Notes: generated from the letters alone by a model not told the origin. DNA of 64,000 bases from Flavobacteriales bacterium (GCA_013214205.1 JABSPQ010000127.1:1-64000), one strand, 5' to 3'. Shown: positions 36,070 to 48,957, counted from the stretch's first letter. A program made the numbers and translations.

Positions 36070-36828
36070 ATGGAGTACACAAATAAAAAAGAGAAGACAG
36101 ACAATGATTTAATTTATGGGTTTCACCCATTGCTTGAAGCAATAAATCAAGGGAAGGAGATCAATAAAATAATGATTCAGAAAGGGCTAAGAGGTCCTTT
36201 GTTTTCTGAATTGAACAAGAAAATCAAATTGTTGGATATACAACTTCAACATGTTCCTATTGAAAAACTAAATAGAGTTTGCAAAAAGAACCACCAAGGC
36301 ATTATTGCATACTTATCGCCAATAGCATATACTTCTTTAGACATGCTACTCCCAACGATCTATGAAAAAGGCGAAACCCCTCTTCTTTTAATTTTAGATC
36401 AAATTACTGATGTAAGAAATTTTGGTGCCATTAGTAGAACAGCAGAATGCGCAGGTGTACATGGCATTATTTTACCAGCTAAAGGAGGCGTTTTAATTAC
36501 TTCCGATGCAATTAAAGTATCGTCTGGTGCATTACACAAAATTCCGGTTTGTAAAACCAATAGCATTTCGGAAACACTTCAATATATTAAAGACAGCGGA
36601 ATTCAAATTGTTGCATGTACCGAACATACCGAAGAAGCATATCACAAAGTAGATTTCACAGTACCTACTGCCATTATTATGGGATCGGAGGAAAGTGGGA
36701 TTTCGCAGGAGGCTTTTAGGTTAAGCGACAAAAAAGTAAAAATTCCTATGGTTGGAGAAATTGAATCTCTTAATGTTTCTGTTGCCGCTGGTGTAATTCT
36801 GTTTGAAACAGTGAAACAACGCGGTTAA
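36070..36828 (+). CDS. rlmB: 23S rRNA (guanosine-2'-O)-methyltransferase RlmB-type (SpoU)
   Basis: 252 residues. The N-terminal RNA-binding substrate domain (YGFHPLLEAINQGKEINKIM) is followed by a knotted SpoU catalytic domain with motif 1 LDQITDVRNFGAISRTAECA, motif 2 IIMGSEESGIS and motif 3 KIPMVGEIESLNVSVAAGVI. It is expected to methylate G2251-type 2'-OH in 23S rRNA with SAM. Length and domain order fit RlmB better than TrmH. It is last in the rmuC operon. Confidence 0.92.
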   Translation: MEYTNKKEKTDNDLIYGFHPLLEAINQGKEINKIMIQKGLRGPLFSELNKKIKLLDIQLQHVPIEKLNRVCKKNHQGIIAYLSPIAYTSLDMLLPTIYEKGETPLLLILDQITDVRNFGAISRTAECAGVHGIILPAKGGVLITSDAIKVSSGALHKIPVCKTNSISETLQYIKDSGIQIVACTEHTEEAYHKVDFTVPTAIIMGSEESGISQEAFRLSDKKVKIPMVGEIESLNVSVAAGVILFETVKQRG

Positions 36829-37134
36829 ATATCTCCCAACCAATTTCTAAACACCTATTCTATTCACCTTCAACCAGTAAATGATTGAAGAACTCAAAAC
36901 CTTGCTACAACATAGCTTTAGACTCTTTTGCGTGATTCCGCATTTTTCATGCATAAATCACTCACATACAACTGTTTATGTATTTGATAATAAATAGTAC
37001 ATTTATTACATAAGTAAGAATTGAATATAAAATTGATTAACCATTCCTGATTGTTGCGATTACATTTTGCATGTTATGATACTGCAAGCACACTGCGCAA
37101 CGCCAACTTTAAACCCTTTTAAACTAGCAATATA
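36829..37134. other. Intergenic stretch, no feature found
   Basis: AT-rich sequence after rlmB with stops in all frames. No clear hairpin terminator and no consensus promoter are visible. Confidence 0.5.
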
Positions 37135-37356
37135 ATGTGGGAGCGAATTCAATATACAGAGGGCATGACCATGGAAGATTTGGTCAAAGAAATTAATGAG
37201 AATGTAATTGATAAGATGGAAATAGAATTAAAAGGTTTGGTTCTTACTTTTAACAGTAACATTGGAATGATTATTAAGAAATATTTAAAACCAATTGAAA
37301 CTAAAACAGAGAGACTAGAAATTAAAATAACAGGTATAGAGAAAGGCGTTTTCTAG
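37135..37356 (+). CDS. Possible small acidic helical protein, hypothetical
   Basis: A 73-codon frame (MWERIQYTEGMTMEDLVKEI...KITGIEKGVF) with alternating charged and hydrophobic residues compatible with two helices. It stands alone in a 630-bp gap before the CLC gene, without a recognisable promoter or Shine-Dalgarno. It has no family I recognise and may be a chance frame. Confidence 0.35.
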   Translation: MWERIQYTEGMTMEDLVKEINENVIDKMEIELKGLVLTFNSNIGMIIKKYLKPIETKTERLEIKITGIEKGVF

Positions 37357-37458
37357 ATTTTAACCATTTTAAAAAGCCGGAGTAAATAGGCATTATTGCA
37401 GTTTTTCGCTTGTTAAAAACAACTACTTTTAGCTTCCCTAAAACATTGCAGGGGTTCT

Positions 37459-39240
37459 ATGCTGAAAAAAAAATTATCCCGTTTTCTTACTTACTTCTTT
37501 GCTTGGCGACTTAAGAATATTAAGCATCGACAATTCGTTCTAATTTTAAGCGGAATTGTTGGTATTGCTTCTGGCTTAACGGCTGTTGTTATCAGAAATT
37601 CAGTTCATGTTGTTGAGGGATTAATTAGAGGCGATTTCTTCGGAGATTATCACAATTATTACTTTTTCATTTTTCCGCTAATCGGGATCCTAATAACACT
37701 TTTTGTAATTAAGTATGTTTTAAGAGCCCCTGTAGAACATGGGATTCCTAATGCATTGTACGCCATTTCTCGAAGAAATAGTATCATCAAGAAAAAATCG
37801 ATGTACTCTTCAATTATTACAAGTGTACTTACGGTTGGTTTTGGAGGGTCTGTTGGGCTAGAGGGGCCTACAGTTGGAACAAGTACAGCCATTGGTTCTA
37901 ACATAGGCAGATGGGCTAGGCTAAATTACAAGACTAAAACATTATTAATTGGTTGTGCTGCTTCTGGAGCATTGGCAGCTATTTTTCAAGCACCTATTGC
38001 AGCAATTGTATTTGCTATTGAAGTTATAATGCTCGATTTAACTATGTCGTCGCTTATACCTTTACTTCTAGCGTCTGTAAGTGCTGCGTTAACTTCGAGG
38101 TTAATAGAAGGTAAAAGTCCCTTATTCGATTTTACTGTAGAGCCATTCGGCTTTCCTGACATGCCATTTTATGTATTACTAGGTGTAGGTGTTGGAATTT
38201 GCTCCATCTATTTTACCAAAATGTTCCTTTTCATTCACAAACTTTTTGACAAGCAAAGTAATTTGCTACTCCGTGCAGTAATAGGAGGCAGTATGTTGGG
38301 TATTTTAATCTTTTTCTTTCCTCCACTATACGGCGAGGGTTATGGAACCATCAACAGCCTAATTGATGGTACTTATCTTGAATTGGTAGATTTTAGTTTG
38401 TTTGAAAAAGCATCCGATAATTTATTCGTAGTTCTAATATTCCTCTTTCTAATCGTTTTCTTTAAGGCCATTGCAACCAGTTTAACATTTGGAGCCGGTG
38501 GAATCGGTGGCATTTTTGCCCCTACCCTTTTTATGGGAAGTACTGTTGGGTTCACTTGCGCCAAAATGTATAATTCTTTTGGATTCAACCAACTCTCCCA
38601 AAGTAATTTTACATTAGTTGGAATGGCCGGGTTAATGGCTGGAGTTCTGCATGCTCCCTTAACAGCAATTTTCCTTATTGCAGAAATTACAGGCGGTTAC
38701 GATTTATTTATTCCACTGATGGTAACGGCTTCTATTAGCTATCTTACTGTTAAAATCACTGTTCCGCATTCGGTATATACCATGCAGCTTGCCGAGCGAG
38801 GTGAATTAATTACGCATGATAAAGATCAAGCAGTTTTAAGTTTAATGAATCTTGAAGCGGAGATAGAGAAAGATTTTGAGACGGTTACTCCTAATATGAC
38901 TTTAGGTGAGTTGGTTCACGTAATTGCGAGATCCGACAGAAACATTTATCCGGTGCTTGATGAAGAATATGGTCTGATTGGATTGGTGCGATTGAATCAG
39001 ATTAGAAACATTATGTTTAAGTCGGAATTGCACGATATAACTTTTGTACATGAGTTAATGACACCTATTGAATCGTCTGTAGCATTGCATGAAACTATGG
39101 ATGCCGTGATGACGAAATTCGATAAGGTAGAAATATGGAATCTCCCAGTAATCGAAAACGGAAAGTATATTGGCTTTGTTTCTAAGTCGAAACTGTTTAC
39201 AGCTTATAGGAAGTTATTGAAGGAGTTTTACGATGAGTAA
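37459..39240 (+). CDS. CLC-family chloride channel/transporter with CBS domains
   Basis: 593 residues. About 430 residues form the CLC membrane core: EHGIP (the selectivity-loop position of GSGIP), GSVGLEGPTVG with gating Glu135, FQAPIAAIVFAIEV, and GAGGIGGIFAPTLFMG. The C-terminal ~150 residues hold a CBS pair (LGELVHVIARSDRNIYPVLD; THELMTPIES-like VHELMTPIESSVALH). Val189 occupies the site of the internal proton glutamate (E203 of E. coli ClcA), as in channel-type CLCs. Anion identity and coupling cannot be read from the sequence. Confidence 0.92.
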   Translation: MLKKKLSRFLTYFFAWRLKNIKHRQFVLILSGIVGIASGLTAVVIRNSVHVVEGLIRGDFFGDYHNYYFFIFPLIGILITLFVIKYVLRAPVEHGIPNALYAISRRNSIIKKKSMYSSIITSVLTVGFGGSVGLEGPTVGTSTAIGSNIGRWARLNYKTKTLLIGCAASGALAAIFQAPIAAIVFAIEVIMLDLTMSSLIPLLLASVSAALTSRLIEGKSPLFDFTVEPFGFPDMPFYVLLGVGVGICSIYFTKMFLFIHKLFDKQSNLLLRAVIGGSMLGILIFFFPPLYGEGYGTINSLIDGTYLELVDFSLFEKASDNLFVVLIFLFLIVFFKAIATSLTFGAGGIGGIFAPTLFMGSTVGFTCAKMYNSFGFNQLSQSNFTLVGMAGLMAGVLHAPLTAIFLIAEITGGYDLFIPLMVTASISYLTVKITVPHSVYTMQLAERGELITHDKDQAVLSLMNLEAEIEKDFETVTPNMTLGELVHVIARSDRNIYPVLDEEYGLIGLVRLNQIRNIMFKSELHDITFVHELMTPIESSVALHETMDAVMTKFDKVEIWNLPVIENGKYIGFVSKSKLFTAYRKLLKEFYDE

Positions 39241-39270
39241 ATGTAAAGTTTAAAGTGTTAAATCCTGGCT

Positions 39271-39483
39271 CTATGTCAAATATAGTGGGTAGTCAAATTT
39301 GAGTTTTCCACGTAAGCATCCATTGACAATCTTTTCAATCTCGTCGCTTGATGCGGCATCAATTTTAACCCATGGGCGTTCTTTAGGTTGAAATACATTG
39401 GAAAGATTGCTTACACAGTGGGCAGAATGAATACATTTTTTCAATTCCCACTTTACTTCTATTTCTCCGTTCGTATATTTCAT
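39271..39483 (-). CDS. Divergent ferredoxin-like Fe-S domain protein (Fer4_19 type)
   Basis: 70 residues from ATG 39483. I preferred this start to an upstream in-frame one that overlaps the UbiD gene and adds a low-quality extension. C17-IHSAH-C23-VSNL, the VFQPKERPWVKIDAASSDEI block, and C56 fit the YjdI-like [4Fe-4S] mono-cluster domain. The usual CPSGAL after the last Cys is here CLRGKL, so the cluster loop is altered. It lies just downstream of the UbiD-family gene on the same strand. Confidence 0.78.
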   Translation of the reverse strand: MKYTNGEIEVKWELKKCIHSAHCVSNLSNVFQPKERPWVKIDAASSDEIEKIVNGCLRGKLKFDYPLYLT

Positions 39484-39493
39484 AGCTAAAGAT

Positions 39494-41404
39494 TTAGTCG
39501 TCGGCAATGGCACCAGTGCCATACATTTGCTTACCGTATTTTATAGAAGGAGATTCGATCGGTTCTCCTAGTCCTAATTTATCCCATTTTGCGTCAACAG
39601 CCTTAATCGTTGTTGGATCTGAGCACACAACATTCGGCCAGTCGCGTTGGAAATTATCGTATTTTTTTGTCTTTCTTGTTCCGTCAAACCCAATGTGAGA
39701 AATTGATTTATCGTCTTTTGCTTTTATTACAAAACCATCTCTTTTAGGATCTAGGTTATTCGCAAATCTCCAAATTACATCTTGCATACAATCTAGCTCC
39801 AACATTTCATCAATGTAAATAACGGCCTTAATTGTTGTAAAAGCTTCATCTGCAAACAAAGCGGCATTCAATTCTTCGATGTGATTTGGTCTGTTTTTCT
39901 TTAACGATATCGCCACCAACGAAACTCCAAGATCTACCAATTCATTAGAAATATCAGCTATTTCAGGAAATTTCTCAATTATCGCTGTTTTATCTATTGC
40001 CTTAGGCACATTTACTTCGATGTAATCTGAACGTAATTCTTCCGTCATTTTAGCCGTGGCATCAATACACATTTTGCCACCAAAAGCGAATTTAGAACAC
40101 GAATGATCTAACACGTCCATTGGTCCAGAACTTAAATAAATATCCGATTCAGGATCAACATTTTGTGTAAGCAATTTTGCAACCGATACATAATCATGAA
40201 TATCTGTGTCGCCATCTACCACAACCAACATTTTATTAAACATCATTTGTCCTGCTCCCCACATGGCATTCATTACTTTTTGCGCATGCCCAGCGAATCC
40301 CTTCTTAATCTTTACAATAGTAAGGTTATGAAAAATCCCTTCTATCGGAAGTTCCATGTCTACCACCTCTGGCAACATGGTCAACTTAATTGGTGTTAAG
40401 AAAATTCTTTCTGTAGCCTTTCCAATCCAAGCATCTTCTTGTGGTGGAATTCCCACAATTGTAGATGGGTAAATGGCATTCTTTTTATGAGTAATACATG
40501 TTACATGAAACTGTGGATACCAATCGGCTAACGAATAATACCCAGTATGATCACCAAAAGGCCCTTCCCAAATTAATTCTTCATCAGGCTCTACATAGCC
40601 CTCAATTACGAAGTCGCAATCGGCAGGTACGTAAAGATCTTGAGTTTTGCATTTAACGAGCTCTACCTTCTTCTTTCTAAGAAAACCTGCCAACATGTAT
40701 TCATCAACATTGGGAGGCATAGGAGCCGTTGCAGCGTATGTATATGCAGGATCTCCACCAAGAGAAATAGCAACTGGCATTCGCTTACCCATTTTTTTGT
40801 ATTCGTTAAAATGGCCTGCAGAATCTTTGTGTTTATGCCAATGCATCGCGGTAAGGTCGTTTTCCATTACTTGCATTCGGTACATGCCAATGTTTCTAAT
40901 CTTGGTATGCGGATGAACAGTATGAACTATTGGAAATGTAAGAAACGCTCCACCATCTTCTGGCCAACATTTCATAACTGGTAACTTGGACAAATCAGGT
41001 TTGTCCATTACCACTTCCTGACAAGCACCCGTTTTACTGGTTACCTTAGGCATCCAAGATGCCATCCTTCCTAACTTAGGCAAAAGCTTAATCTTATCTA
41101 AGATGCTTTCCTTAGGTGCAACTAATTCCTTGAAAATATTTTCTAAATCCTTTCCAATATCATCAAGGTCATTAACACCAAGCGCAATACAAATCCTTTT
41201 GTAAGACCCTAAAGAATTGATGAGGATAGGAAAATCGGTTCCGTTGTTTTCGAACAGAAGCGCTTTATTTCGATCGGCTGTTTTGGATATTCGATCCACA
41301 ACCTCGGTAATTTCAAGGTTGGGATCAACGAATTCTTTGATTCTGATTAACTCACCAGCATCTTCTAATTCTTTAACAAAATCAGCAAGATTTTTGAATG
41401 CCAT
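39494..41404 (-). CDS. UbiD-family decarboxylase (menaquinone-type)
   Basis: 636 residues. It starts MAFKNLADFVKELEDAGELI. UbiD family blocks are present: RNIGMYRMQVMENDLTAMHW, GEDPAYTYA-like GGDPAYTYAATAPMPPNVDE, EGPFGDHTGYYS (the conserved acidic/Gly active-site loop), HNLTIVKIKKGFAGHAQKVM and WGAGQMMFNKMLVVVDGDTD. UbiD enzymes use prenylated FMN to decarboxylate aromatic acids. In Bacteroidota this long form is usually assigned to menaquinone synthesis. The UbiX partner is not in the window. The small Fe-S gene follows by ~10 bp. Confidence 0.9.
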   Translation of the reverse strand: MAFKNLADFVKELEDAGELIRIKEFVDPNLEITEVVDRISKTADRNKALLFENNGTDFPILINSLGSYKRICIALGVNDLDDIGKDLENIFKELVAPKESILDKIKLLPKLGRMASWMPKVTSKTGACQEVVMDKPDLSKLPVMKCWPEDGGAFLTFPIVHTVHPHTKIRNIGMYRMQVMENDLTAMHWHKHKDSAGHFNEYKKMGKRMPVAISLGGDPAYTYAATAPMPPNVDEYMLAGFLRKKKVELVKCKTQDLYVPADCDFVIEGYVEPDEELIWEGPFGDHTGYYSLADWYPQFHVTCITHKKNAIYPSTIVGIPPQEDAWIGKATERIFLTPIKLTMLPEVVDMELPIEGIFHNLTIVKIKKGFAGHAQKVMNAMWGAGQMMFNKMLVVVDGDTDIHDYVSVAKLLTQNVDPESDIYLSSGPMDVLDHSCSKFAFGGKMCIDATAKMTEELRSDYIEVNVPKAIDKTAIIEKFPEIADISNELVDLGVSLVAISLKKNRPNHIEELNAALFADEAFTTIKAVIYIDEMLELDCMQDVIWRFANNLDPKRDGFVIKAKDDKSISHIGFDGTRKTKKYDNFQRDWPNVVCSDPTTIKAVDAKWDKLGLGEPIESPSIKYGKQMYGTGAIADD

Positions 41405-41446
41405 TTAAATGTGTTTAGACAATCAAAGATAGTATAAGAAACGAAT

Positions 41447-42766
41447 TTAAACTGCTTCTGGCTGACCAGCAAATTGCTTCATAAGCAATTCTGTAGTAGT
41501 TGAACCAGGACGCTCTATAGATAATCCTAGCGCTCTGTCCCAAACCAATTGAGCCAATACACCTAATGATCTGGAAACACCAAACATAACTGTATAGAAC
41601 TCATACTCGTCCATTCCATAATGCAACAATAAAGCACCTGAATGAGCATCAACATTAGGCCAAGGGTTTTTAACTTTTCCTAATGCACCCAAAACTTCAG
41701 GAACCACTTCGTACATACTGTGAACGATGTCTATAATGTCGTCTTGTTCAATGTATCTTTTAGCAAAATCCCATTGTGCAGTAAATCTAGGGTCGGTTTT
41801 TCTTAAAACAGCATGACCATAACCCGGAACTACTTTACCATCAGCTAAAGTTCTTTCAACGTACGCTCTAATTTCTTCTTTGGTTATTTTACCGCCTCCT
41901 AACTCTGCTTGAAGAGCAAGAATCCATCTCACTACCTCTTGGTTAGCCAAGCCATGTAAAGGGCCTGCTAAGCCGTTCATACAAGCAGCAAAAGATTGAT
42001 ATGCATCACCCAAAGCCGAACCAACTAAATGGTTAGTATGTGCAGATACATTTCCTCCTTCGTGATCTGAATGAATGGTAAGGTATATTCTCATTAGTTT
42101 TTTAAACCCGTCGGAATCGAAACCTAACATGTGTGCAAAGTTTGCACCCCAATCTAATCTTGGATCTGGCTCAATGTGCACATCATTTTTGTACGTTCTT
42201 CTGTAGATGTATGCAGCAACTCTTGGAAGTCTTGCAATCAAATTCATTACATCTTCATAAGTCGAATCCCAATATTCGGATTTATGAACCCCTCTTTTGT
42301 ATTCCTTTGCAAATACCGACTCGTTTTGCATTGCGTTGATCGCAATAGCAAATTGAGTCATTGGGTGAGTAGCTTTAGGCAAGCTATCCAACACATTAAA
42401 AACGTGAATAGGAACTACCGATCTAATGGCCCAGTTTCTTGTTAACCCAACAACATCTTCGTTGGTAGGCAATTCGCCAATCAACATTAAGTAAAAAATC
42501 CCTTCAGGAAGCGGTTCAAATCCATTTGGTGCTGTTGGTAATTTTTCCATTAGTTCAGGAATCGTATAACCCCTAAATCTAATACCCTCTTCAGGATCAA
42601 GCTTTGAAGTTTCGGTTACCAATCCTAGCATTCCACGCATACCACCATATACCTGTGCCATCGTGATTTCACCAACTTTTTCGTGTCCGTGTTTTTTCAC
42701 GAATTCTTTAACCTCTCCCGCCATTGGAAGAGCTATTGTTGCAAATTTTTTCTTTAAGGTTTCCAT
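41447..42766 (-). CDS. gltA: Citrate synthase, eukaryotic/mitochondrial-type
   Basis: 439 residues. It condenses acetyl-CoA and oxaloacetate in the TCA cycle. It starts [20 protein letters not shown]. It has catalytic blocks [59 protein letters not shown] and the Asp in [13 protein letters not shown]. Sequence style ([29 protein letters not shown]) resembles mitochondrial Si-citrate synthase and not the E. coli hexameric GltA. A -7-like TAATTTTG lies upstream without a good -33. It is downstream of eno on the same strand. Confidence 0.95.
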   Translation of the reverse strand: METLKKKFATIALPMAGEVKEFVKKHGHEKVGEITMAQVYGGMRGMLGLVTETSKLDPEEGIRFRGYTIPELMEKLPTAPNGFEPLPEGIFYLMLIGELPTNEDVVGLTRNWAIRSVVPIHVFNVLDSLPKATHPMTQFAIAINAMQNESVFAKEYKRGVHKSEYWDSTYEDVMNLIARLPRVAAYIYRRTYKNDVHIEPDPRLDWGANFAHMLGFDSDGFKKLMRIYLTIHSDHEGGNVSAHTNHLVGSALGDAYQSFAACMNGLAGPLHGLANQEVVRWILALQAELGGGKITKEEIRAYVERTLADGKVVPGYGHAVLRKTDPRFTAQWDFAKRYIEQDDIIDIVHSMYEVVPEVLGALGKVKNPWPNVDAHSGALLLHYGMDEYEFYTVMFGVSRSLGVLAQLVWDRALGLSIERPGSTTTELLMKQFAGQPEAV

Positions 42767-42866
42767 CTTATCTCTGATATTTTAAACTTAAATTAATTCT
42801 CTACTTAAGCCCAACAATTTTCAAAATTAACAGCCCTACAAATCAACGCCGTCAATGTTAAGTATA

Positions 42867-45319
<2,453 letters not shown>

Positions 45320-45335
45320 GATATTATTTATTTAT

Positions 45336-45375
45336 ACAAAAAAAGGACAGTGTATAAATACACCATCCTTTTTTA
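45336..45375. terminator. Terminator at the end of the ribosomal superoperon
   Basis: AAAAGGA-(t/c)-GTGTA pairs with TACAC-(c)-TCCTTTT around a short TTTA loop, with A and T runs on both sides. It separates rplQ from carA. Partial read-through into carA is possible, because I see no consensus promoter for carA. Confidence 0.8.
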
Positions 45376-45414
45376 TATAACGTAAAACGTAGTTCAATTC
45401 TTTCTTAATCTTAG

Positions 45415-46119
45415 CTATTTAGACTCAGTTTCATCCGCTGCAGCATCATCCTTGCTGTCGCCATCTTCCGCTGAAGTTTCTGGTGCCGCTTCTGCTTTTG
45501 CCTCAGGAGCTGCTTCAGCTTCTGGAGCCGCTTTTCCAGCAGCAGGTGCCTCAGGAGTTGCTTCCTCTGCAGGAGCTTCTCCTTTCACTTCAGTTGAAGC
45601 GTCTGGAGTTGCATCATCAGCAATGATTTGAGCGTCTTCAACACCCGCATCAGTGGAACCTGAAAGGTAATCCATTTCAGCAACTGGTGTTTCATCAGCT
45701 TTTGCTTTACCTCTTCTGGTACGCTTTTTAGCTTTAGGAGCGGCATCTTGCATCATACTCTCGTTGTAATCTACCAACTCGATTAAACACATTTCAGCAT
45801 TATCTCCCAGTCTGTTACCTGTCTTTAAAATCCTGGTATACCCACCCGGACGTTCGCCAATTTTCACTGCTACATCTCTAAATAACTCTGCTACCGCGTA
45901 CTTATCTTTTAAGTAACTAAATACTACACGTCTCGAATGAGTAGAATCATTTTTTGATTTTGTAATCAATGGTTCAACGTACATTCTTAAAGCTTTTGCT
46001 TTAGCAACTGTTGTGTTTATTCTCTTATGTTGTATTAGAGAACAAGCCATGTTTGCTAACATTGCTTTTCTGTGTGGTGCTTTACGGCTTAGGTGATTAA
46101 ACCCTTTCTTGTGTCTCAT
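45415..46119 (-). CDS. rplQ: 50S ribosomal protein L17 with long acidic tail
   Basis: 234 residues. The core ([20 protein letters not shown] to [11 protein letters not shown], ~120 residues) is canonical L17 at the exit-tunnel side of the 50S subunit. A Lys/Arg stretch ([16 protein letters not shown]) follows, then ~100 residues of Ala/Glu/Pro low complexity ([20 protein letters not shown]). Shorter extensions are usual in Bacteroidota; this one nearly doubles the protein. It is the last gene of the operon, 31 bp after rpoA. Confidence 0.95.
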   Translation of the reverse strand: MRHKKGFNHLSRKAPHRKAMLANMACSLIQHKRINTTVAKAKALRMYVEPLITKSKNDSTHSRRVVFSYLKDKYAVAELFRDVAVKIGERPGGYTRILKTGNRLGDNAEMCLIELVDYNESMMQDAAPKAKKRTRRGKAKADETPVAEMDYLSGSTDAGVEDAQIIADDATPDASTEVKGEAPAEEATPEAPAAGKAAPEAEAAPEAKAEAAPETSAEDGDSKDDAAADETESK

Positions 46120-46150
46120 TTCTAACGTGTATTATTCTTCTGACTAAAAT

Positions 46151-47140
46151 CTATTCGTCTAATTTGTATTTAGTCAAATCCATTCCAAAGGTTAACTCTT
46201 TGTTCTCAACTAATTCATCCAATTCAGTAAGTGACTTCTTACCAAAGTTTCTAAATTTCAACAAATCGTTTTTATTGAATTTTACTAAATCACCTAATGT
46301 ATCAACATCTGCTGCTTTCAAACAATTTAATGCTCTAACAGAAAGATCCATATCCACTAAGCGTGTTTTCAATAATTGTCTCATGTGTAATGAAGACTCA
46401 TCGAATTGCTCAACATCTGAAACATCACTTGCATCCATTGTAATTTTCTCATCAGAAAACAACATGAAGTGGTGGATCAAAATTCTAGCAGCTTCTTTCA
46501 AAGCTTCTTTAGGATGAATTGAACCATCTGTATCGATGTCAAATATTAATTTCTCGTAATCTGTTTTTTGCTCAACACGGAAGTTTTCAACTTTGTACTG
46601 AACATTTTTTACTGGTGTGTAGATAGAATCTAATGCTATCGTTCCTACAGGACCTTCTACCATTTTATTATCTTCCGCAGTTACATAACCACGTCCTTTT
46701 CCAATCACCAATTCCATGTTTAGCTTAACGCTAGGATCCATGTGACAGATTACTAAATCAGGATTTAAAACTTGGAATCCTGAAGTAAATTTGCCAACAT
46801 CACCAGCAGTTAAAGTTTCTTGACCGCTAACTGAAACAGATAGTTTTTCACCATCAGCATTTTCGATTTGTCTTTTAAAACGAATTTGTTTCAAGTTCAA
46901 AACGATTTCAGTAACATCTTCAACAACTCCTTTAATAGTAGCAAACTCATGATCTACACCATCAATTCTTAACGAAGTAAGCGCGTAACCTTCCAATGAA
47001 GAAAGCAAAATTCTACGCAATGCATTTCCTATTGTAATACCGTAACCTGGCTCTAAAGGTCTAAATTCAAATTGACCTTGTACCTCCGTAGAGTTAATCA
47101 TGATCACTTTGTCCGGTTTTTGAAAATCTAATATCGCCAT
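46151..47140 (-). CDS. rpoA: RNA polymerase alpha subunit
   Basis: 329 residues. The N-terminal dimerisation domain ([40 protein letters not shown]) nucleates RNAP assembly. The C-terminal domain ([36 protein letters not shown]) contacts UP-element DNA and activators. It sits between rpsD and rplQ as in most bacteria. Confidence 0.98.
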   Translation of the reverse strand: MAILDFQKPDKVIMINSTEVQGQFEFRPLEPGYGITIGNALRRILLSSLEGYALTSLRIDGVDHEFATIKGVVEDVTEIVLNLKQIRFKRQIENADGEKLSVSVSGQETLTAGDVGKFTSGFQVLNPDLVICHMDPSVKLNMELVIGKGRGYVTAEDNKMVEGPVGTIALDSIYTPVKNVQYKVENFRVEQKTDYEKLIFDIDTDGSIHPKEALKEAARILIHHFMLFSDEKITMDASDVSDVEQFDESSLHMRQLLKTRLVDMDLSVRALNCLKAADVDTLGDLVKFNKNDLLKFRNFGKKSLTELDELVENKELTFGMDLTKYKLDE

Positions 47141-47171
47141 TGTTTAAAGTTTAAATTTTATTTAATGCTTA

Positions 47172-47780
47172 TTATTTCGAATACAATTCAACAATTAACC
47201 CTTCTTCTATATTTTCAGGTATTGCTTCTCTCTCAGGAATATTTAAATACGTTCCACTTAAACTATCGCTGTTCCACTGCAACCATTCGTATGATGTGGC
47301 ATTGTTTGCAATTGATTCTCTAATTGCACTCATTCCTCTTGATTTCTCTCTAATAGAAACAACATCTCCTACTTTAAGCGCATAAGATGCAATGTTAACC
47401 ATTTTACCATTTACAGTAATGTGTCTGTGAGAAACTAGTTGACGTGCACCTGCTCTAGTTGGAGCAATTCCCAATCTATAAACGGTGTTGTCTAATCTCA
47501 ATTCACAATATTGTAATAAGATTTCTCCTGTAATACCTTTTGCTCTAGAAGCTTTATCAAATAAGTTAGCAAATTGCTTCTCTAAGATACCATAAGTATA
47601 CTTAGCAATTTGTTTTGCTCTTAACTGAAGCGCATATTCTGACTGCTTGCTTCTTCTTTTTTTATCTGGACCGTGTTGTCCTGGAGGATAATTTTTTTTC
47701 TCCAAGTATTTGTCCTCGCCATAAATAGGCTCTTGAAACTTACGAGCGATTTTACTCTTTGGTCCTGTATATCTTGCCAT
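47172..47780 (-). CDS. rpsD: 30S ribosomal protein S4
   Basis: 202 residues, a primary 16S rRNA binder. The S4 RNA-binding domain is seen ([34 protein letters not shown]). The N-terminus ([20 protein letters not shown]) lacks the four-Cys zinc site, so it is the zinc-free form. It is 29 bp from rpsK. Confidence 0.97.
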   Translation of the reverse strand: MARYTGPKSKIARKFQEPIYGEDKYLEKKNYPPGQHGPDKKRRSKQSEYALQLRAKQIAKYTYGILEKQFANLFDKASRAKGITGEILLQYCELRLDNTVYRLGIAPTRAGARQLVSHRHITVNGKMVNIASYALKVGDVVSIREKSRGMSAIRESIANNATSYEWLQWNSDSLSGTYLNIPEREAIPENIEEGLIVELYSK

Positions 47781-47809
47781 AACTCTTTATTAAATCTATC
47801 TTACTTAAA

Positions 47810-48193
47810 TTATACCCTTCTTCTTTTCGGTGGTCTACAACCGTTGTGTGGCTGAGGAGTAACATCGATGATTTCAGTGATCTCAATGCCCGAGTTGTGA
47901 ATTGTTCTGATTGCAGAATCTCTTCCTGAACCAGGTCCTTTTACATATACCTTCGCACGTCTCATACCTGCATCATGCGCTATTTTTACGCAATCTTCAG
48001 CAGCAACTTGTGCAGCATAAGGAGTGTTCTTTTTAGAACCTCTAAATCCCATTTTACCTGCCGACGACCAAGATATAACTTGACCTTGTGTGTTGCAAAG
48101 CGAGATAATAATGTTGTTGAAAGTTGCTTTGATGTGAACGTGCCCTGTAGCCTCCACATTTACCTTTCTTTTTTTAGTAGTACTCTTAGCCAT
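47810..48193 (-). CDS. rpsK: 30S ribosomal protein S11
   Basis: 127 residues, at the 30S platform. Family blocks are [51 protein letters not shown] and the basic C-terminus [16 protein letters not shown]. Its order after rpsM and before rpsD is the usual alpha-operon order. Confidence 0.98.
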   Translation of the reverse strand: MAKSTTKKRKVNVEATGHVHIKATFNNIIISLCNTQGQVISWSSAGKMGFRGSKKNTPYAAQVAAEDCVKIAHDAGMRRAKVYVKGPGSGRDSAIRTIHNSGIEITEIIDVTPQPHNGCRPPKRRRV

Positions 48194-48214
48194 AATTTAC
48201 TTTTTCAGATGTCT

Positions 48215-48592
48215 CTATTTCGTTACTTTCTTTTTATTCGCGATGGTCTTTCTCCTTCCTTTCCTCGTTCTAGAGTTATTCTTGGTTCTTTGACCTCTCA
48301 ACGGCAATCCTGTTCTGTGACGAATTCCTCTAAAACAACCTATATCAACAAGTCTTTTTATGTTCAGTTGAACTTCAGATCTTAGTGTACCCTCAACCTT
48401 ATAAGTATCGGAAACGATTTTATTGATCGCTTTTAACTGCTCATCGTTCCAATCTTGAACTTTGATGTTAACATCGATCTCCGCTTCTCCAAGTATCTTT
48501 TGAGCGGTTTTTTTACCAATTCCGAAAACGTAGGTTAATCCTATTTCTCCTCGTTTATTATTTGGTAAGTCTATTCCAGCAATTCTTGCCAT
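48215..48592 (-). CDS. rpsM: 30S ribosomal protein S13
   Basis: 125 residues, in the 30S head, where it contacts the 50S subunit and P-site tRNA. It starts [20 protein letters not shown], contains the helix-hairpin-helix [13 protein letters not shown] and [20 protein letters not shown], and has a basic tail ([18 protein letters not shown]) that reaches towards the tRNAs. Confidence 0.98.
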   Translation of the reverse strand: MARIAGIDLPNNKRGEIGLTYVFGIGKKTAQKILGEAEIDVNIKVQDWNDEQLKAINKIVSDTYKVEGTLRSEVQLNIKRLVDIGCFRGIRHRTGLPLRGQRTKNNSRTRKGRRKTIANKKKVTK

Positions 48593-48613
48593 AATCTAAT
48601 AGTTATTTTTTTA

Positions 48614-48730
48614 TTACCCTTGTCTTTGTTTAAATCTCGGATTCTTTTTGTTGATCACATAAAGTCTACCCTTCCTCCGCACAATTTTACACTCTGCGCT
48701 TCTCTTTTTTATTGATGCACGTACTTTCAT
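48614..48730 (-). CDS. rpmJ: 50S ribosomal protein L36, zinc-free form
   Basis: 38 residues: [20 protein letters not shown] then [18 protein letters not shown]. Three of the four zinc ligands of the C+ form (Cys11, Cys27, His33) are Ser, Asn and Phe here; only Cys14 remains. It therefore should not bind zinc. It lies between infA (5 bp upstream) and rpsM, its standard position. Confidence 0.96.
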   Translation of the reverse strand: MKVRASIKKRSAECKIVRRKGRLYVINKKNPRFKQRQG

Positions 48731-48735
48731 AAGTT

Positions 48736-48954
48736 CTATTTATATCTAAAAGTTATTCTACCTTTTGATAAATCATAAGGAGACATCTCCAATTTTACTC
48801 TGTCACCGGGCAATAATTTAATATAGTGCATTCGCATTTTACCCGAAATATGAGCGGTTATCTTATGTCCGTTTTCAAGCTCTACCCTAAAGATAGCATT
48901 TGCTAATGCCTCTATGATAGTACCGTCCTGTGATATTGATAACTGCTTCGCCAT
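48736..48954 (-). CDS. infA: Translation initiation factor IF-1
   Basis: 72 residues with a single S1/OB domain ([56 protein letters not shown]). It occupies the 30S A site during initiation. It is 3 bp after map, so probably translationally coupled. Confidence 0.98.
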   Translation of the reverse strand: MAKQLSISQDGTIIEALANAIFRVELENGHKITAHISGKMRMHYIKLLPGDRVKLEMSPYDLSKGRITFRYK

Positions 48955-48957
48955 ATT

